64,000 nt of DNA from Amylostereum areolatum (lineage: Eukaryota; Basidiomycota; Agaricomycetes; Russulales; Stereaceae). Positions within the stretch are counted from its first letter, which is position 1. Each line of letters opens with the position of its first letter. The translations under genes were made by a program, and so were the position numbers. Positions 47,101-57,910 of the stretch are shown here, one piece after another. The notes beneath the pieces are model-generated. The model did no database searches. It was not told the origin of the DNA and saw nothing but the letters and a program-made list of their open reading frames with translations. The DNA lies in the NCBI GenBank assembly GCA_012932865.1, contig SAXG01000063.1, forward strand, positions 207,190 through 271,189, in the 5' to 3' direction.

Positions 47101-49059
47101 GGAGTCAAGATCGTGCGGCGTGCCCATTTGGTTAACCTCGGCGAGAGTGATGGTGCATCGAGGGCAAGGGCACTTGCCCAGGTTTCGTATGCTGGCGAGA
47201 TAAACCCTGAAAACGAGGCAGTCAGGCGGTGCGAAACGGCGGGGAAACCCGAGGAAACGATGCCGTGCTTCTCAGGGTAATCGGCCGAATATGTGAAGAT
47301 GCGAGGGAAAAATCGCCTCTCGATACCGTCGTAGCACCGGAAGACAATGCCGTGCTCGTACGCATGCATGAACTCCGCGTCAAATAAAATCTTCAGTTGA
47401 GCGTGGTAGATCTCACGCCGGCAGTGCGTCTCCAGCGGTTGGGAGGGTCCGGCGCCGGTGTGCATGAAGACGAACTCTTGGAAATCGCTCAGGGAGCTAG
47501 GAGGCGGCGGCGAGTAGAGTCAGCGGCATCGAATCATGGATCGGAGGCAGCACCTACCCCAAGGAAATAAGCTGTGTGGGTACAAAGATGGTTTGAAGGC
47601 TTGGATCGTCTATACTTGGACTCGTTGCCATACGCCGTATAAAAGGGCCACATTTTTGCGTCGCCGAATTGGGCCAGATGCGAGGCATCTGAGGCATGCA
47701 TCATACCGAGGACGACACGAGGGCGGTCGCATCCTGGTTCGGGGGGCTGTGCTTGCAACTGTTGGTGGGCATCAAGGAAGGCTGTTGAAGAATAGAGTTC
47801 ACCGTGGACGCGTTCGGGGACGGAAGAGGGTGTGCGCTGCCAGTGAAGCTCGAACGGCTCGTAGTGAAACAAATGTTGCTCTGCATCGTTTTCAAGCTTC
47901 TCGCGGATGACAGACAGGAGGGTGCGGTGATGAAGATCGCCGGCATTGTATGTATAGGTGCCGGGAGGCGTTGCGCTGCGCAAGGGTACCGGTATGCTGA
48001 TGGGCGTGGTTCGCCACCCACCCTCAGCCGTGGTGTCCGGATCTTCCCATTCACGACCTTCCAGGGATTCTTCTGACAGCAGCCGATGGATATCTGGCCA
48101 ATGCGTGCTCTGTATATCCTCTAAGGAAAATCTCGCCGGGTCGAGAAGGCCTACCAGCCTCTGAAAGTTAGCGAGGGTCTTCTGATCGCCATCTGACCAG
48201 AACCAGTCACTGAGAAGGAAGGCGCTGAGGTTCTCGAATGGGTACAGTATCTGTGCCATCGTGCGTGGGGGAGATGGGACTGTGGACGAGGTGTCGGATA
48301 CTTGATACAATGGCATTACACGAGGGACATCGACAAAGTCTTCTGGCTGCAGATAAGACTCCGGGTCGTGGGATGGAAAATGTGCAGTGCGGTAGCGGCG
48401 AAACATACCAAAGCGATTGCACGTGGAATCGAGGACAGGAGGTGAAATCGGCATTGGCTGCGATGGCCGTTCCGCAAAGTCGTTGCACAACTCCGGAGGG
48501 GGCAAGGCAGCCTGAGCCTCTGGTCGTGTATCAAAGTACTCCAGGACCTTCTTGGGCAAGACACCCCGTGTGGTGCGTATAGGACGCCCGTGCGTCGACT
48601 GAGCGACAGTGGACTCCGTCGCGAGCGGTTCGGGGGCGAGTGCCTCGAGCTTACGAGGTTCGTCAGTATGATAGTCAACGGGCCCAATTGAAAGAGACGG
48701 GAGCGCACCTCGGGGAAATCACCTTCGCAGGTCTCGGAAGCATAGGTATCCAGTAAACCCGGTGTACTACCGGTGCTAGTACTGGCGATGGGGGGCATTT
48801 CGGGAGAGCGCGCTGTGCGCACGTACTTCTTCTGACGGTAGGTGGATTTGGCCGCCTGAAGGGCATCATGACGCCGTTTCTTTCCCTGCGTGCATGTCCG
48901 GAGGTGTAGGTGGTATGGCGCCGACTTTTGGAAAACGCGTCCGCAAAGGCAGCGCAGCTCTATATCATACGGGTCCCAGCGGCGTTCGTCCTCCCCCGAC
49001 TGTACGGTGTCAATATCCATATCGCCTTCTGACAGGATGGGGGAGACTGTACGCTTCAT
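44171..49059 (-). CDS. Plavaka-type (CACTA/CMC) DNA transposase, nearly intact
   Basis: The multi-exon gene reads leftward from ATG 49059. The N terminus has a C2H2-like finger (CLCGRVFQ, then LHLRTC). The catalytic part contains VVLGMMHASDASHLAQFGDA, KPSNHLCTHTAYF, YEHGIVFRCYDGIERRF, FTYSADYPEK, NLGKCPCPRC and MLVVDLMHEFELGVWKA. A low-complexity Arg/Gly block (RGRGRPRGRGGRGRGRGR, about 45830) precedes YTWHALGDYPSTIVSVGTTD and ELEHR; the end carries FGFIDPSNVIRGVHIIPAFA. These are the familiar landmarks of Plavaka transposases. Most junctions splice in phase (for example 46830-46680 and 45223). One does not: the donor at 47558 and acceptor at 47496 differ by one base, next to a CCCC run at 47557-47560. 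One intron (47207-47268) starts with GC. Confidence 0.85.
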
Positions 49060-49830
49060 AGGAGAATGATCAGAGGGGGGGAGGGATGCAGCGCGGGAAG
49101 AGGAACGTACACAACGGCACCCCGGGGGGTATATAGATAAGATTCCGAGGCATCGGTTGTATGTATGCAGGCACAGGTACACATGGTTCCGATATTGAGC
49201 GGGTACACGTGCAGATTCACGTGGACGGCTTGTGGGTGTCTCCTGGCACTAAGTTTGGAGAATCGGAAGGAGCGTCCTTCTCCGCCTCGAACGAATGCTT
49301 ACGTACACTCTGAAGCCATGCACATTGGCGTCAACCAGGGCGGTCCATCCGCGATTCCGCATCGTGAAGCCGAGGGCCATCTCGCCTCCGCGATTAGGTA
49401 GAGCGTTGTGGAGGGTGGTGAGGACAGAGCGGCGCGTGAGATGTCGAAGGGCAAGAAGCTTGAAGGGAAGTCTAGAACAACCCAAGAGAACTCTAAATTC
49501 TAAAACGGCCGAGGAAGTTGCGCGTTACGGCCGGCGGTTTGCTGCGACTCCGAGGCCTCGAGATGACATCATTCCGGTAAACAAACACACGTGACCGCGC
49601 AGAGACGCGTCAACAACGATACACAATCGGCAAGGACCGACCCGCAATTCTTTCCCTTTTCAATTCTCAAGCCATTCCGCCCAATCTCTTCCGGGCCTTT
49701 TCCCGACGCGTTTATTTACCCTCTCTCAACCCACCCCCTCAACCCTTTCCCAACCCCGCACCCTCTTTCCCACCCCTTTCCCAACGCTCCCCTCTCAAGC
49801 TCGTCAAGTTAGCACAGGAGAATTGCCACG
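49060..49830. other. Intergenic between the Plavaka transposase and the oxygenase gene
   Basis: The two genes diverge from here. The right part (49680-49800) is strongly pyrimidine-rich (CCC/TTTCCC runs), a typical fungal promoter/5' UTR texture for the oxygenase gene. The Plavaka right end should lie in this stretch, but I found no clear inverted repeat partner. Confidence 0.45.
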
Positions 49831-52640
49831 ATGGAAGGTGAGCTACTTCTTTCTCACTTTTACTTTTCCACCCTTGTCCCATCACGGGGCGAGCCCGGTC
49901 GCGGTCGCCGCACGCGTGCCGCGTGAGTCCCCGCGCCCCCCGCGACGACCGCGACCGGGCTCGCCGCCCCAAGCATCTTCCGTCCTAAACCAGCCCCGCT
50001 CCGCCGCCCAAGCACGTGTGCCGCGTGAGTCCCCGCGCCCCCCGCAAAAGCGACGAGGAGGGGCTGTTCTGGGACGGCAGTCGCCTCCCTTCTTTCTTTC
50101 TTTCTTTCTTTAAAATCCCCACGCGTTGGGGACGCGACTGACAACGTGCACGGCTAACGGTGTCACGTGCAATGAGGCCAACGCGCGGCGCGCACAACGC
50201 GTTGCAGCTTGTCGCCTCCTTGCGCCTTTCAGGCGCAACCCTGTCCGTGACTGCGCTGCCTTTCAGGCAGCCGTACGGCGGGGCGGGAGGCGCCCAAAGC
50301 AGCGGGCGCTCGTGCTCCCTTCGTGTCTCCCTGCTCAGCCCAAGCCGCGGCGCTAACGCTGAGTTTCTCCACCGGCAGGCCACGACGAACCCCTCGCTGC
50401 AGCTCGCGCTGCAACGACAGGCTCAACGGCAACCTGCGGGCACCAGGGCGACGACGACGAGCCCCTGACGCCCCTACCGTCTGACTACGAAGATGAGGGG
50501 GAGTCCGATCTGGTCGGCCTCCGCGACGCCGCGCAATGCGCTCTGGGAAAGTTGTACGCCTTCGCCAGCCCTTTGTCTACGAATTCCGCTGATCCGCTGG
50601 CACCTCAGCATGCCTCCTGGGAAGAACGCAGGCGACGCGCAAGCTCGGGAGTTCGTTACGAGCATGGACTTAGCGGAAGTGGTAGTCCGACTCCATAGGG
50701 AACGTCTCGCGCACGACCGCGCTCCTCCGATGCCAAGAGCCGGCCTCGACGAGGGGGAGGCGCACGGAAACGTCGACCCAGAAGTGCAGCAGCTATTTCT
50801 CGGGAGAACTCGTTCGGGGCGAAGTTTTCCACCAGCCAACCCCCGCCCCAGGGCAGCGCCGCGCACTGCAAAGCCCCGAGCACCGCCCCGCGTGCGGAAA
50901 CCCAAGAGCGTCGGCGCTCCGAGCATTGAGTACGAGCGCAAGGTCGAGCCTGGGCGGGCGAAGCGAGAAGCACTCAGCTACCCCTCCAGCGAGCGGGCAA
51001 CGAAGCGCGTGAGGCGCGCACCTGGCGAAGAGACGCACTCCTCCGCACGCACGGCTTCTGGAGCAGCGCTGGAGCAAGGGCACCGCGCAGCGACCGCGGC
51101 CATCGCCGACCCAGTCGAACCAGTACCCAAAAAGGACCGGGAGGAGGAGGCGGGGAAGAGGAAGAGCGAGCAGTCTGAGGGGGGCGAGGGACAAGGGAGA
51201 CAGCGGCGGAATGCCAAGCGCAGCGAAAGGAAAGGGCCACGGCGGACGGCGGCCGACTCTCTCAAGCACAGCAACGAACGATTGGAGGAAAGGGAGGCGT
51301 GGCGCGGGGTAGAGACCGTGCAGGCGAAGGCCGGGTTGGACATTGAGAAGGATGCGAGGCTGTCCGTGGAGGGATGGCAGGGGGTGTTCATGGGGAAAGC
51401 GAGGGACAAGCTCATCAACTTGCGCTGGAAGACCGGCGCGATTGTCAAGGAGCTGGAGGCCTTCACCAGGATCGCCTATGAAGAGTGAGCAATGCCGGAT
51501 TTTGCAGGCCGGTGCGCCCGCTGACCTACCCTTGCAGGCAAAACGACCAGATCCCCACTCAAGCGCGCGACTGCAAGGGGAGGCTATTTTTTCACCGCAG
51601 CTACAAGGGCTTGAGCACAGATGCCTTGATGAAGCTGTTCGACAAGGAGTGCGACTGGCTGGTTGAGAACTGCGTGTGTTTCGAAGAGGCGATTATCCAG
51701 GCGAACAAGAGGGGAATGCATTGGTTCTCCATATTCGGGCACGATCGCAACGTCAAATCGGTGAGCAGCCCTCCCTCTGAGCTTTTGTCTGGCGCAGCTT
51801 AACTAAGCCACTCTGCAGGATCCTGCACTGGTTGAGTTCCACCGGAAAAACGCAGGGCCCATCGCTCACTTCATGCGCGAAGACGGCCCTGCCATGCAGA
51901 TAACGTGAGCAATCGCACCTGGTAGAGCACGCCTTGGAGCTAACTTCTCTGCCCAGCAAAATCGGCTGCGACGTCGTAGAGCGGGCCTTCCCGGACATCG
52001 CTCGAAGGTTTCGTGAAGGGGCAGAGAAGCTAGAGAAACAGTATCCCGGAGTCAAGCCCCTCTTCGGGCTTTTCTATAACTATTGCTTGAACTACCCTCG
52101 CCCGGAGAAAAACATCCAGGACGTCGTTTGCAACCCCCACATTGACGCCAAGAATCTTGCCATCGGCGTGTGCTTGCTCTTCATCCATGGTAGGCGCCGT
52201 GCACTGGGCTATTCAGACGCTAGCTAACTTCCAACCTTTGTAGGTGAATTTGATCACAAAACTCGTGCATGGTTGGTAATCTGGGAGGCGGGCATCATCG
52301 TGGAAATCCCACCAGGAGTGTTCGTCGCCTACCCCTCCTCTCTGCTTTACCACTTCAATTGGCACCGTGAGTGCCAGCCTTGTTCTCTGCCCTCTTCGTG
52401 CTCACTGCCGCTTCCTCAGTTTGCGCCACATCCGATGGCAGCATTCCGACCAAGGAGACTGCAGAGCCTTTGGACGGCAGCAAGATGGGGCGCCGGTCAT
52501 CAGTCTGGTTCAACCAGTCCTCCATGTTTCAAACGGCAGAGCTTGGGGTCAACTCCATCCAGACAGGAAAGAAGGCCGGAATGAACACAACTTGCGATGC
52601 GAAGGGTCTTATTGAAAAGGGCTACTTTCCTGGGAAATAG
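49831..52640 (+). CDS. TET/JBP-like 2OG-Fe(II) oxygenase, basidiomycete subfamily
   Basis: Eight exons (49831-49837, 50379-50550, 50609-51484, 51538-51760, 51819-51904, 51957-52189, 52244-52366, 52420-52640) join in phase to 646 residues. The N-terminal ~350 residues are disordered: acidic (PLTPLPSDYEDEGESD), then Lys/Arg/Glu-rich with several basic clusters that could bind DNA. The C-terminal domain carries the iron site H-x-D in CNPHIDAKNLAIGVC and the distal histidine in PSSLLYHFNW, with WLVIWEAGIIVEIPPGVF between them, and an Arg in GRRSSVWFNQSSMF at the usual 2-oxoglutarate position. The strand order and spacing match the TET/JBP class, which oxidises methyl groups of DNA bases; substrate here is inferred, not shown. 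It could instead act on another base or protein. Confidence 0.7.
49888..49965. repeat. Perfect 20-bp inverted repeat (hairpin) in intron 1
   Basis: The arm GGCGAGCCCGGTCGCGGTCG (49888-49907) is matched without error by its reverse complement at 49946-49965, with a 38-base spacer. The stem is almost entirely G and C. Confidence 0.9.
49911..50045. repeat. 33-bp direct repeat pair in intron 1
   Basis: Copies lie at 49911-49943 and 50013-50045 with one mismatch. Each contains GCCGCGTGAGTCCCCGCG. The first copy lies in the hairpin loop and runs close to the second arm. Confidence 0.85.
50089..50111. repeat. CTTT microsatellite
   Basis: About five to six copies of CTTT within intron 1 of the oxygenase gene. 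Confidence 0.9.
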
Positions 52641-52914
52641 AAATAGAGTGTCAGGTCAACTACAGATTTTCATAAGTTCTGATAATATCACAGCCTCTTT
52701 TTCTCCCTTCTGTACCTGCAAATGTGAGAGTCAAACCTCCTAAGAGAGGCACTCAAGCCACAGTCCCATTGAAGCAGAGCCATGCTGCAAGATGGCTAAA
52801 CATATACACATGAAAATAATATGATATAACACTGGCTGGTATTATAATGACATCACATGCACCGCGCTCTAATCAGTCATTTTCTATGCCTCCGACGCCA
52901 TGACGTGCGCCCGC
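52641..52914. other. Intergenic between convergent genes
   Basis: 3' regions of the oxygenase gene and of the minus-strand helical protein gene. A/T-rich at 52795-52850 (AATAATATGATATAAC), suitable for polyadenylation on either strand. Confidence 0.45.
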
Positions 52915-55037
52915 TTACAAGGCGCCGAGGCCTGGAACCAGACCTTCATTGTCAAGACCCCACTTTGCACAACAGATGAGATTCTATGCTAGATGCGCGG
53001 CTAAGGCAGAACTCACCTGTGCTGCTTCATCCGCCCACATCGAGGCTTCAAGCTTGTCTGCGTCGGTTATAAAGGCGGAATTAATCCTATGGAGATGCTT
53101 AGTGAGGAGGTGCGTCAGGAGGTCCATTGGGAAGGCTTCTGGAAAAGGCGGAAAGAGCCGCACGGGAAGGTGCTCGACCGTGCGGCAAAGCACCCTGATG
53201 ACGCTGATTTCCAGCTGTCCAGCATCGGAGATGCAGATCAGCGCGGCATCACAGAGTCGCTGAAGGAACGAACGAACCATCGCAGCTGCGTACGGGACAA
53301 CAGCGAATGCTGACCGCGAACCGTCGCACAAGGCGGCGCGTGCCCACGCCATGGCAGGGAGACCGTATACGATTCCCAGCGCGCGCGCAAGGAGCCGGCT
53401 CCTATATTGTACTCCTGCTATCTGCGGGCGTAGCTCTGGTCTGAGCACCCTTCGACAGGCGTCATGAATGAAAGGGACACACCTGAGAGTCAATGCCAGG
53501 ACGGTGCCCCTCAGAGTACACTGTGTCCATCAACAGCTTCACCTTGCGGCCGCGATCCAGCTCGGCGTCCATGGTGAGAGCAGGGATGCCTTCACTCACG
53601 TCATCGAGAGCTATATCTGGGTGTGTTCCTTCCAGGAGCGCGTTGAAGGCCTGGTGTACATCGTCATGCAGGTCGTTGATTGCCACGTGCAGCTGTTGAA
53701 GCTGTGAGGAGTGTGAATCCGATAAGTCTGATGCTGCAACTTACCGCGTCGAATAAGCCCCAGCACCAGTTCGTGGTGTGTGGATTCTTGTAGACCTCAA
53801 GGAAATGTTCTGCAACAACATCAAACACGCATATCAATTGGAGAGGAGGAAATGAACGCACCATAGTATGAGATGCTGACGCTTCCTCCAAGGTGACACT
53901 GGCCCGCGCGCTTCAACGCTGCCTTCCCCATCTGCCACACGTCGTCCGAACGGGGTGCGGCCGCCGGCCTTGCGTCCTCCACCATGACCTGGAATACGTA
54001 GGGGAGAACAAGCGGCTCATAGCCTATCTCCAATATGTCACTGTTTCGCCATGTTTCTACACAGAGGTCGTGTGAGCCGGAGTGAACGAGACTGAATAGA
54101 ACAATGAACTGTATAGAACCTGCAGGATAAATTGTATCTTTCCCAGCCCTCTGAACGATAGGACTACAGATGAGATCGCAAACAAGGTAACAAACGACAT
54201 GAGATGTACCGTTGCTTCGATCTCATCTATGTTGTCCAGGTATCGGACCAGAGCTGCTTCCTCCTGTGGGCGCGCGCCGGGATCTTGTGCTGAGACCCAC
54301 CTCACAAGAGGGGTCTCGGGCGCTGGAGACGAAAAGTGTGTTGCTCAGCCATACAAAATGAAAAGGAGAAGGCGCAGACTCACAGATGATACCAAGTTGA
54401 TGGTCAATTTCCAGGTCCAGCAGCGCCTGCGTGCGCGCTTCGAGAGCATGCAACATGCAGTCCAGCGCCGCCGACGCCAACCCTGCTGTAGCGATCGCGT
54501 CCGCCGCGAGCAGCGACCTCTTTTGACGGAGGACATGAGCCCAATACGCGATCCACCCTCGCCATTCAGACCAGGGTATAACTACAGAAAAAGCGACTGT
54601 GAATTCCTGCAGGGTTTAACAAAAATGAATGCACCTACAACCCGGCCTCATCTTAAAGGCGATTGGTGCCCACCATCCTGGAGCGTGTGTGAGCTGGCGT
54701 GTACATGACCAGGAGGGGAATAATATACACACGTGGCTTCACGGCTCCTGTATGAAGGTTTGCTAGTGAGATTGAAAGAGGGCGAGCGCGCAAACACAAA
54801 AGACTCACTCGGATCACGTTGCTTTGGTAAAAGCATCTCTGAAGGGTAGGTCAGTCAGTCCAAAGTATCTGAGGCGAACCTGAAGGCACCTACCATCTAG
54901 AGAGTCCACGCACTTTGTCGCGACCCAGAAAGCCGCTATTGCCGGTCCTTGTCAGGTTAGCATTTTCAGAGGATCAAAGACTACTCACCATGCTCGTCGA
55001 ACAGAGGGTAGGCAGTCGGGGGGACGTAGTTAGACAT
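52915..55037 (-). CDS. Helical protein, probably Agaricomycete-restricted, unknown function
   Basis: Start ATG 55037 (MSNYVPPTAYPLFDEH). The exons then follow leftward: GPAIAAFWVATKCVDSL, DEMLLPKQRDP, EFTVAFSVVIPWSEWRGW, IAYWAHVLRQKRSLLAADAI, ALEARTQALLDLEIDHQLG, VRYLDNIDEIEATVHLMSF, TWRNSDILEIGYEPLVLPY, EHFLEVYKNPHTTNWCWGLF, an LQQLHVAINDLHDD block, IAGVQYRSRLLARALGIVYG and FPMDLLTHLLTKHLHRINSA, ending near 52915. Introns are 50-60 bp, many with good borders; two junctions (about 54115-54065 and 54770-54640) are less certain. The chain is all-helical, about 550-600 residues, without a catalytic motif that I know; it may be a scaffold or an atypical repeat protein. From memory, similar genes are common in Polyporales-type genomes. 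Confidence 0.6.
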
Positions 55038-55464
55038 CAATGAGCCCGCGGGAATTTTCTCCCTCACCAGGTGCGTTTTGTTATATTATATGGGCGTCCA
55101 AGTGTTTTGGCGAGAGCGGCCGCCGCACGCACTAGCTGAACGCTGAGCTGCCGATCCAGGCCAGTTTCCTACGCCGATTCTCGCGCGAAAACGGGGACCT
55201 GCACGAAAGAAGACAGTGAACAAGCTTAACTTAGAGTCGCCGTACGTGAACCACTTTGCCCGCCTAAGGGTCGGGCTCGCGCCACTGTTTCGACTTTCTC
55301 GCCAGGTTTATGGGTGCATACGTCCAATCTATGTCCAATCTGGCGGTTGCATGATCATCGCGAAGTTGATAGTCGCTGCGCAACGGGAATAGAGTTGAAG
55401 AGGCCGAGTGGGACTAAAGCGGGACTAACACTTCGGCGCCTTCAACTCCGATCTCGTGCGAAAG

Positions 55465-56338
55465 ATGCTTTCGAATCAGGGCAGTTTGGTACGGCTGTTC
55501 TTCCCTTCCCCCTCGCTCACCTTACACTTTCTCTCGTCGACGACAACCATGATCTCCACATGCCGTGCTACCTCCCCATATCATGCTCCTCCCCCTTCAC
55601 CCTCCGTCTCTCCACTCCCGATCTGGATGATGACAAGGGTAAGCATGAATGTGCTTGAGTTTGGTATCGTCGTCTCACCGCCTTCCCACCGTCTAGCCAG
55701 CCGTGGGCATCCTATCCCACCCTCCCCGCGTCAAGGATCTGGTCAAGTTATACTCCCTGGAAGGGCTAGAACCCTCTGAAAATGTCACCCGCACGGTATG
55801 TCTCCTCACTCTCTTTGCATCTATTGATCATGGAGCTCTGCCGTAGGATGTGCGCCAGCGGCTTCACATCATCCGACAAAAGGCGGTGCTCACCAACCAT
55901 CTCCGAGTGCAGCGGCACTCAGACGCGGCGCTCGAGCTTACCGAGATGGCCAAGAAGCAATGGGCAGACCACATATCATTCAGCACTGCGTTCTCGAAGG
56001 TGGAGGACTATCAGGGTCAGACATCCACGCTACGCCTCCCTCCGACCCAACTCCCTTTGCCAACTTTGCCCCCTCGGGACCCCTTTTTTCTTCCCCCTAT
56101 GCCATCCGACCAGTACCGAGGAGAACTCCTCCCGCCCGCGCACCCCCCCGCCGCCATTCCAGTCGCATCCCCCACCCCTGTTTCATTTGATCTTTCCACC
56201 TTTTATGAGGCATTCGTGACCGCGTCTCCCTCCACACCTCCATCTTCCCCTTCCACGTTATCTTTGTCCTCTCTTACACCACTCTCGTCCCCTCATACAT
56301 CGTTCTCATCGCTTCCTGGGCCGTCTGGGTCCACTTGA
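55465..56338 (+). CDS. Small protein with Ser/Pro-rich tail, unknown function
   Basis: Exons 55465-55638, 55697-55795 and 55847-56338 join in phase to 254 residues. The central part reads as genuine protein (PAVGILSHPPRVKDLVKLYS, then DVRQRLHIIRQK, ALELTEMAKKQWADHISF). The last ~100 residues are Pro/Ser/Thr-rich low complexity. The first exon is also low complexity, so the true start is uncertain. No family is recognised. Confidence 0.5.
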
Positions 56339-56841
56339 ATATACCACGCACCAGGAGACGTTACCCTGCCCATCTTCGCGTTGATAGATCTCTTTCTGAC
56401 CATGTCTTACCCTCTTGCTGTCTACATCGCCCTCAGTGTTCTACTTGCAAATCAATAAATGGTTTTCGACCTCCTCTCCAACCGTGCGTCGAGAAGCCCG
56501 CGACGGGCGCCTGTTTTCTTTAAGCCCCCCTTGTCTACTAACTGCGCTATGGAATCCCTTCAGACGCCTTTCAGCGATTGTCAGTGCGGTGATAAATTGG
56601 TGCGTAAACATGCGACCTTCCTTATACAATCACTCAGCCATGTTCAGTGTGAGGTGCGTTTTCCCTTTCTATTTGCTAGGTCTGACGCCGCGCAGAAGGC
56701 CAACAAGGCATATAATCACCAACTAACCAACCGTACTCGTACAAATACCTAACCACCCCTGTCCTCTCAGGGGTTCACTGCACAGAAACACCGCCCACAC
56801 GCGCTCCGATGCACCCGAACCAACCCATGATCAATAGAGGA
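56339..56841. other. No gene recognised
   Basis: Lies between convergent genes. Only short overlapping frames, no repeat. Confidence 0.4.
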
Positions 56842-57578
56842 TCAGTCACTCGCTTCCTGGCTTTCCCCGGCACCAGATGGCACTCGCGACACTGAACGAA
56901 CGCTGAGTGTGTAAGTACACGTCAGTCGATGATCCACATGTGTTGACAAAGAACTGACCTCCGGATCGCTGCAGATGCAAGCTCCATTGCGACAGCATGT
57001 AACTGCAGCCTCAAGGCCATAACTTCGGCGCGCAAGCCAGCGGTCTCGTCCCTCCAAGCAGCAGCCATCGCGGCCCGCTCCTCCTGGGCTGCCTCCCAGC
57101 GCTCGGAGAGGCAGGCCTTCTCGATCTCGAGCGTGGTGATGCGCCTCTCAGCGGCGCGCGCGTCCAGAGTGTGCTTGTGGTCGAGGTTAGCAAGCTCGTC
57201 CTTCAACGCTTCAACTTGCTCGCGCGCCTTTTCCGCCTCATCTAGAGCCTCGTCGCGCTCCTCAAGGGCCTCCACAGAGGCTTGCGCCGCCCAGACACGG
57301 TCATCGTCGACTTGGGTACCGAACTTCTCGGCTGTGTCGTACAGCTTGTGAGCGAGAGCAAGGTCCAAGGCAATGCGGTGGCTCTCCTCGCGCGCGATTC
57401 GCAGCTCGCTCTCCAAGTCGTGTCCGATCTTCTTGAGCTTCACATTCTCTGCGAACAGGATGCCTGTGCGAGCCAAGGACTCCGGGGAAATGGGTAGGGT
57501 AGAGGGGTCGGGAGACGCGCTGGGGGCTGCTTGGGGCGATGGAAGCATGGAAGCGTTGTTCAGGTGAGATGAATCCAT
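56842..57578 (-). CDS. Coiled-coil protein, unknown function
   Basis: Two exons, 57578-56959 and 56902-56842 (intron GTCAGT...CTCAG), give 226 residues. After ~30 Ser/Pro-rich residues the chain is a continuous charged heptad pattern (for example AQASVEALEERDEALDEAEK and ALKDELANLDHKHTLDARAA), predicted to form a long coiled coil for dimerisation. If the intron is retained the frame ends at 56922 instead. There is no other domain. It is divergent from the MYND gene, 333 bp away. Confidence 0.65.
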
Positions 57579-57910
57579 TGTTGGGGGGGATGCAACGGTA
57601 TGGGGGGCAGCGGACGCTCAACTTAACCTTTCACAGAAATCTCTCCTCAAATCTTGAGACTCAGAAGCGACATCCTCCGAAGCACGTGCAGCAACCTTAT
57701 CCCTGGCTGCGCCAGGCGGCCTTCCAGCCCAGACCTGGATGCTTCCCAGGTCACGCAAGGGGTGCATTGTATCTTCTTGAAGTCACGCAAGGGGCACTTT
57801 CGACCTTCTCGAGGTCACAAGACCATTTCGGCATCTCACTTAGAGATCAAAGTCAAGACGTCTGCGATTCCGTCCCTCCGTGTCGACCTTCTCCATTCAA
57901 TCCTGCGGAC
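57579..57910. promoter_or_regulatory. Divergent promoter region, coiled-coil and MYND genes
   Basis: A 332-bp gap between opposed start codons. It contains the paired words GGTCACGCAAGGGGTGC and AGTCACGCAAGGGGCAC (about 57750-57800), a near-direct repeat that could be a regulator site. Confidence 0.4.

Larger units (their letters stand above)
49838..50378 (+). other. Long first intron of the oxygenase gene, repeat-rich
   Basis: At 541 bp it is ten times longer than the other introns of the gene. It starts GTGAGC after only seven coding bases and ends CACCGGCAG. It holds a perfect hairpin, a direct repeat and a CTTT microsatellite, listed separately. Both TCACGTGC and AGCACGTG (E-box-like) words are present. 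Confidence 0.65.

Noticed and set aside
50493..50608. Start of the oxygenase at ATG 50493
   Set aside because: This gives an Arg/Trp-rich N terminus with no family character. Splicing 50550 to 50609 and 49837 to 50379 gives a continuous acidic N terminus and correct phase throughout.
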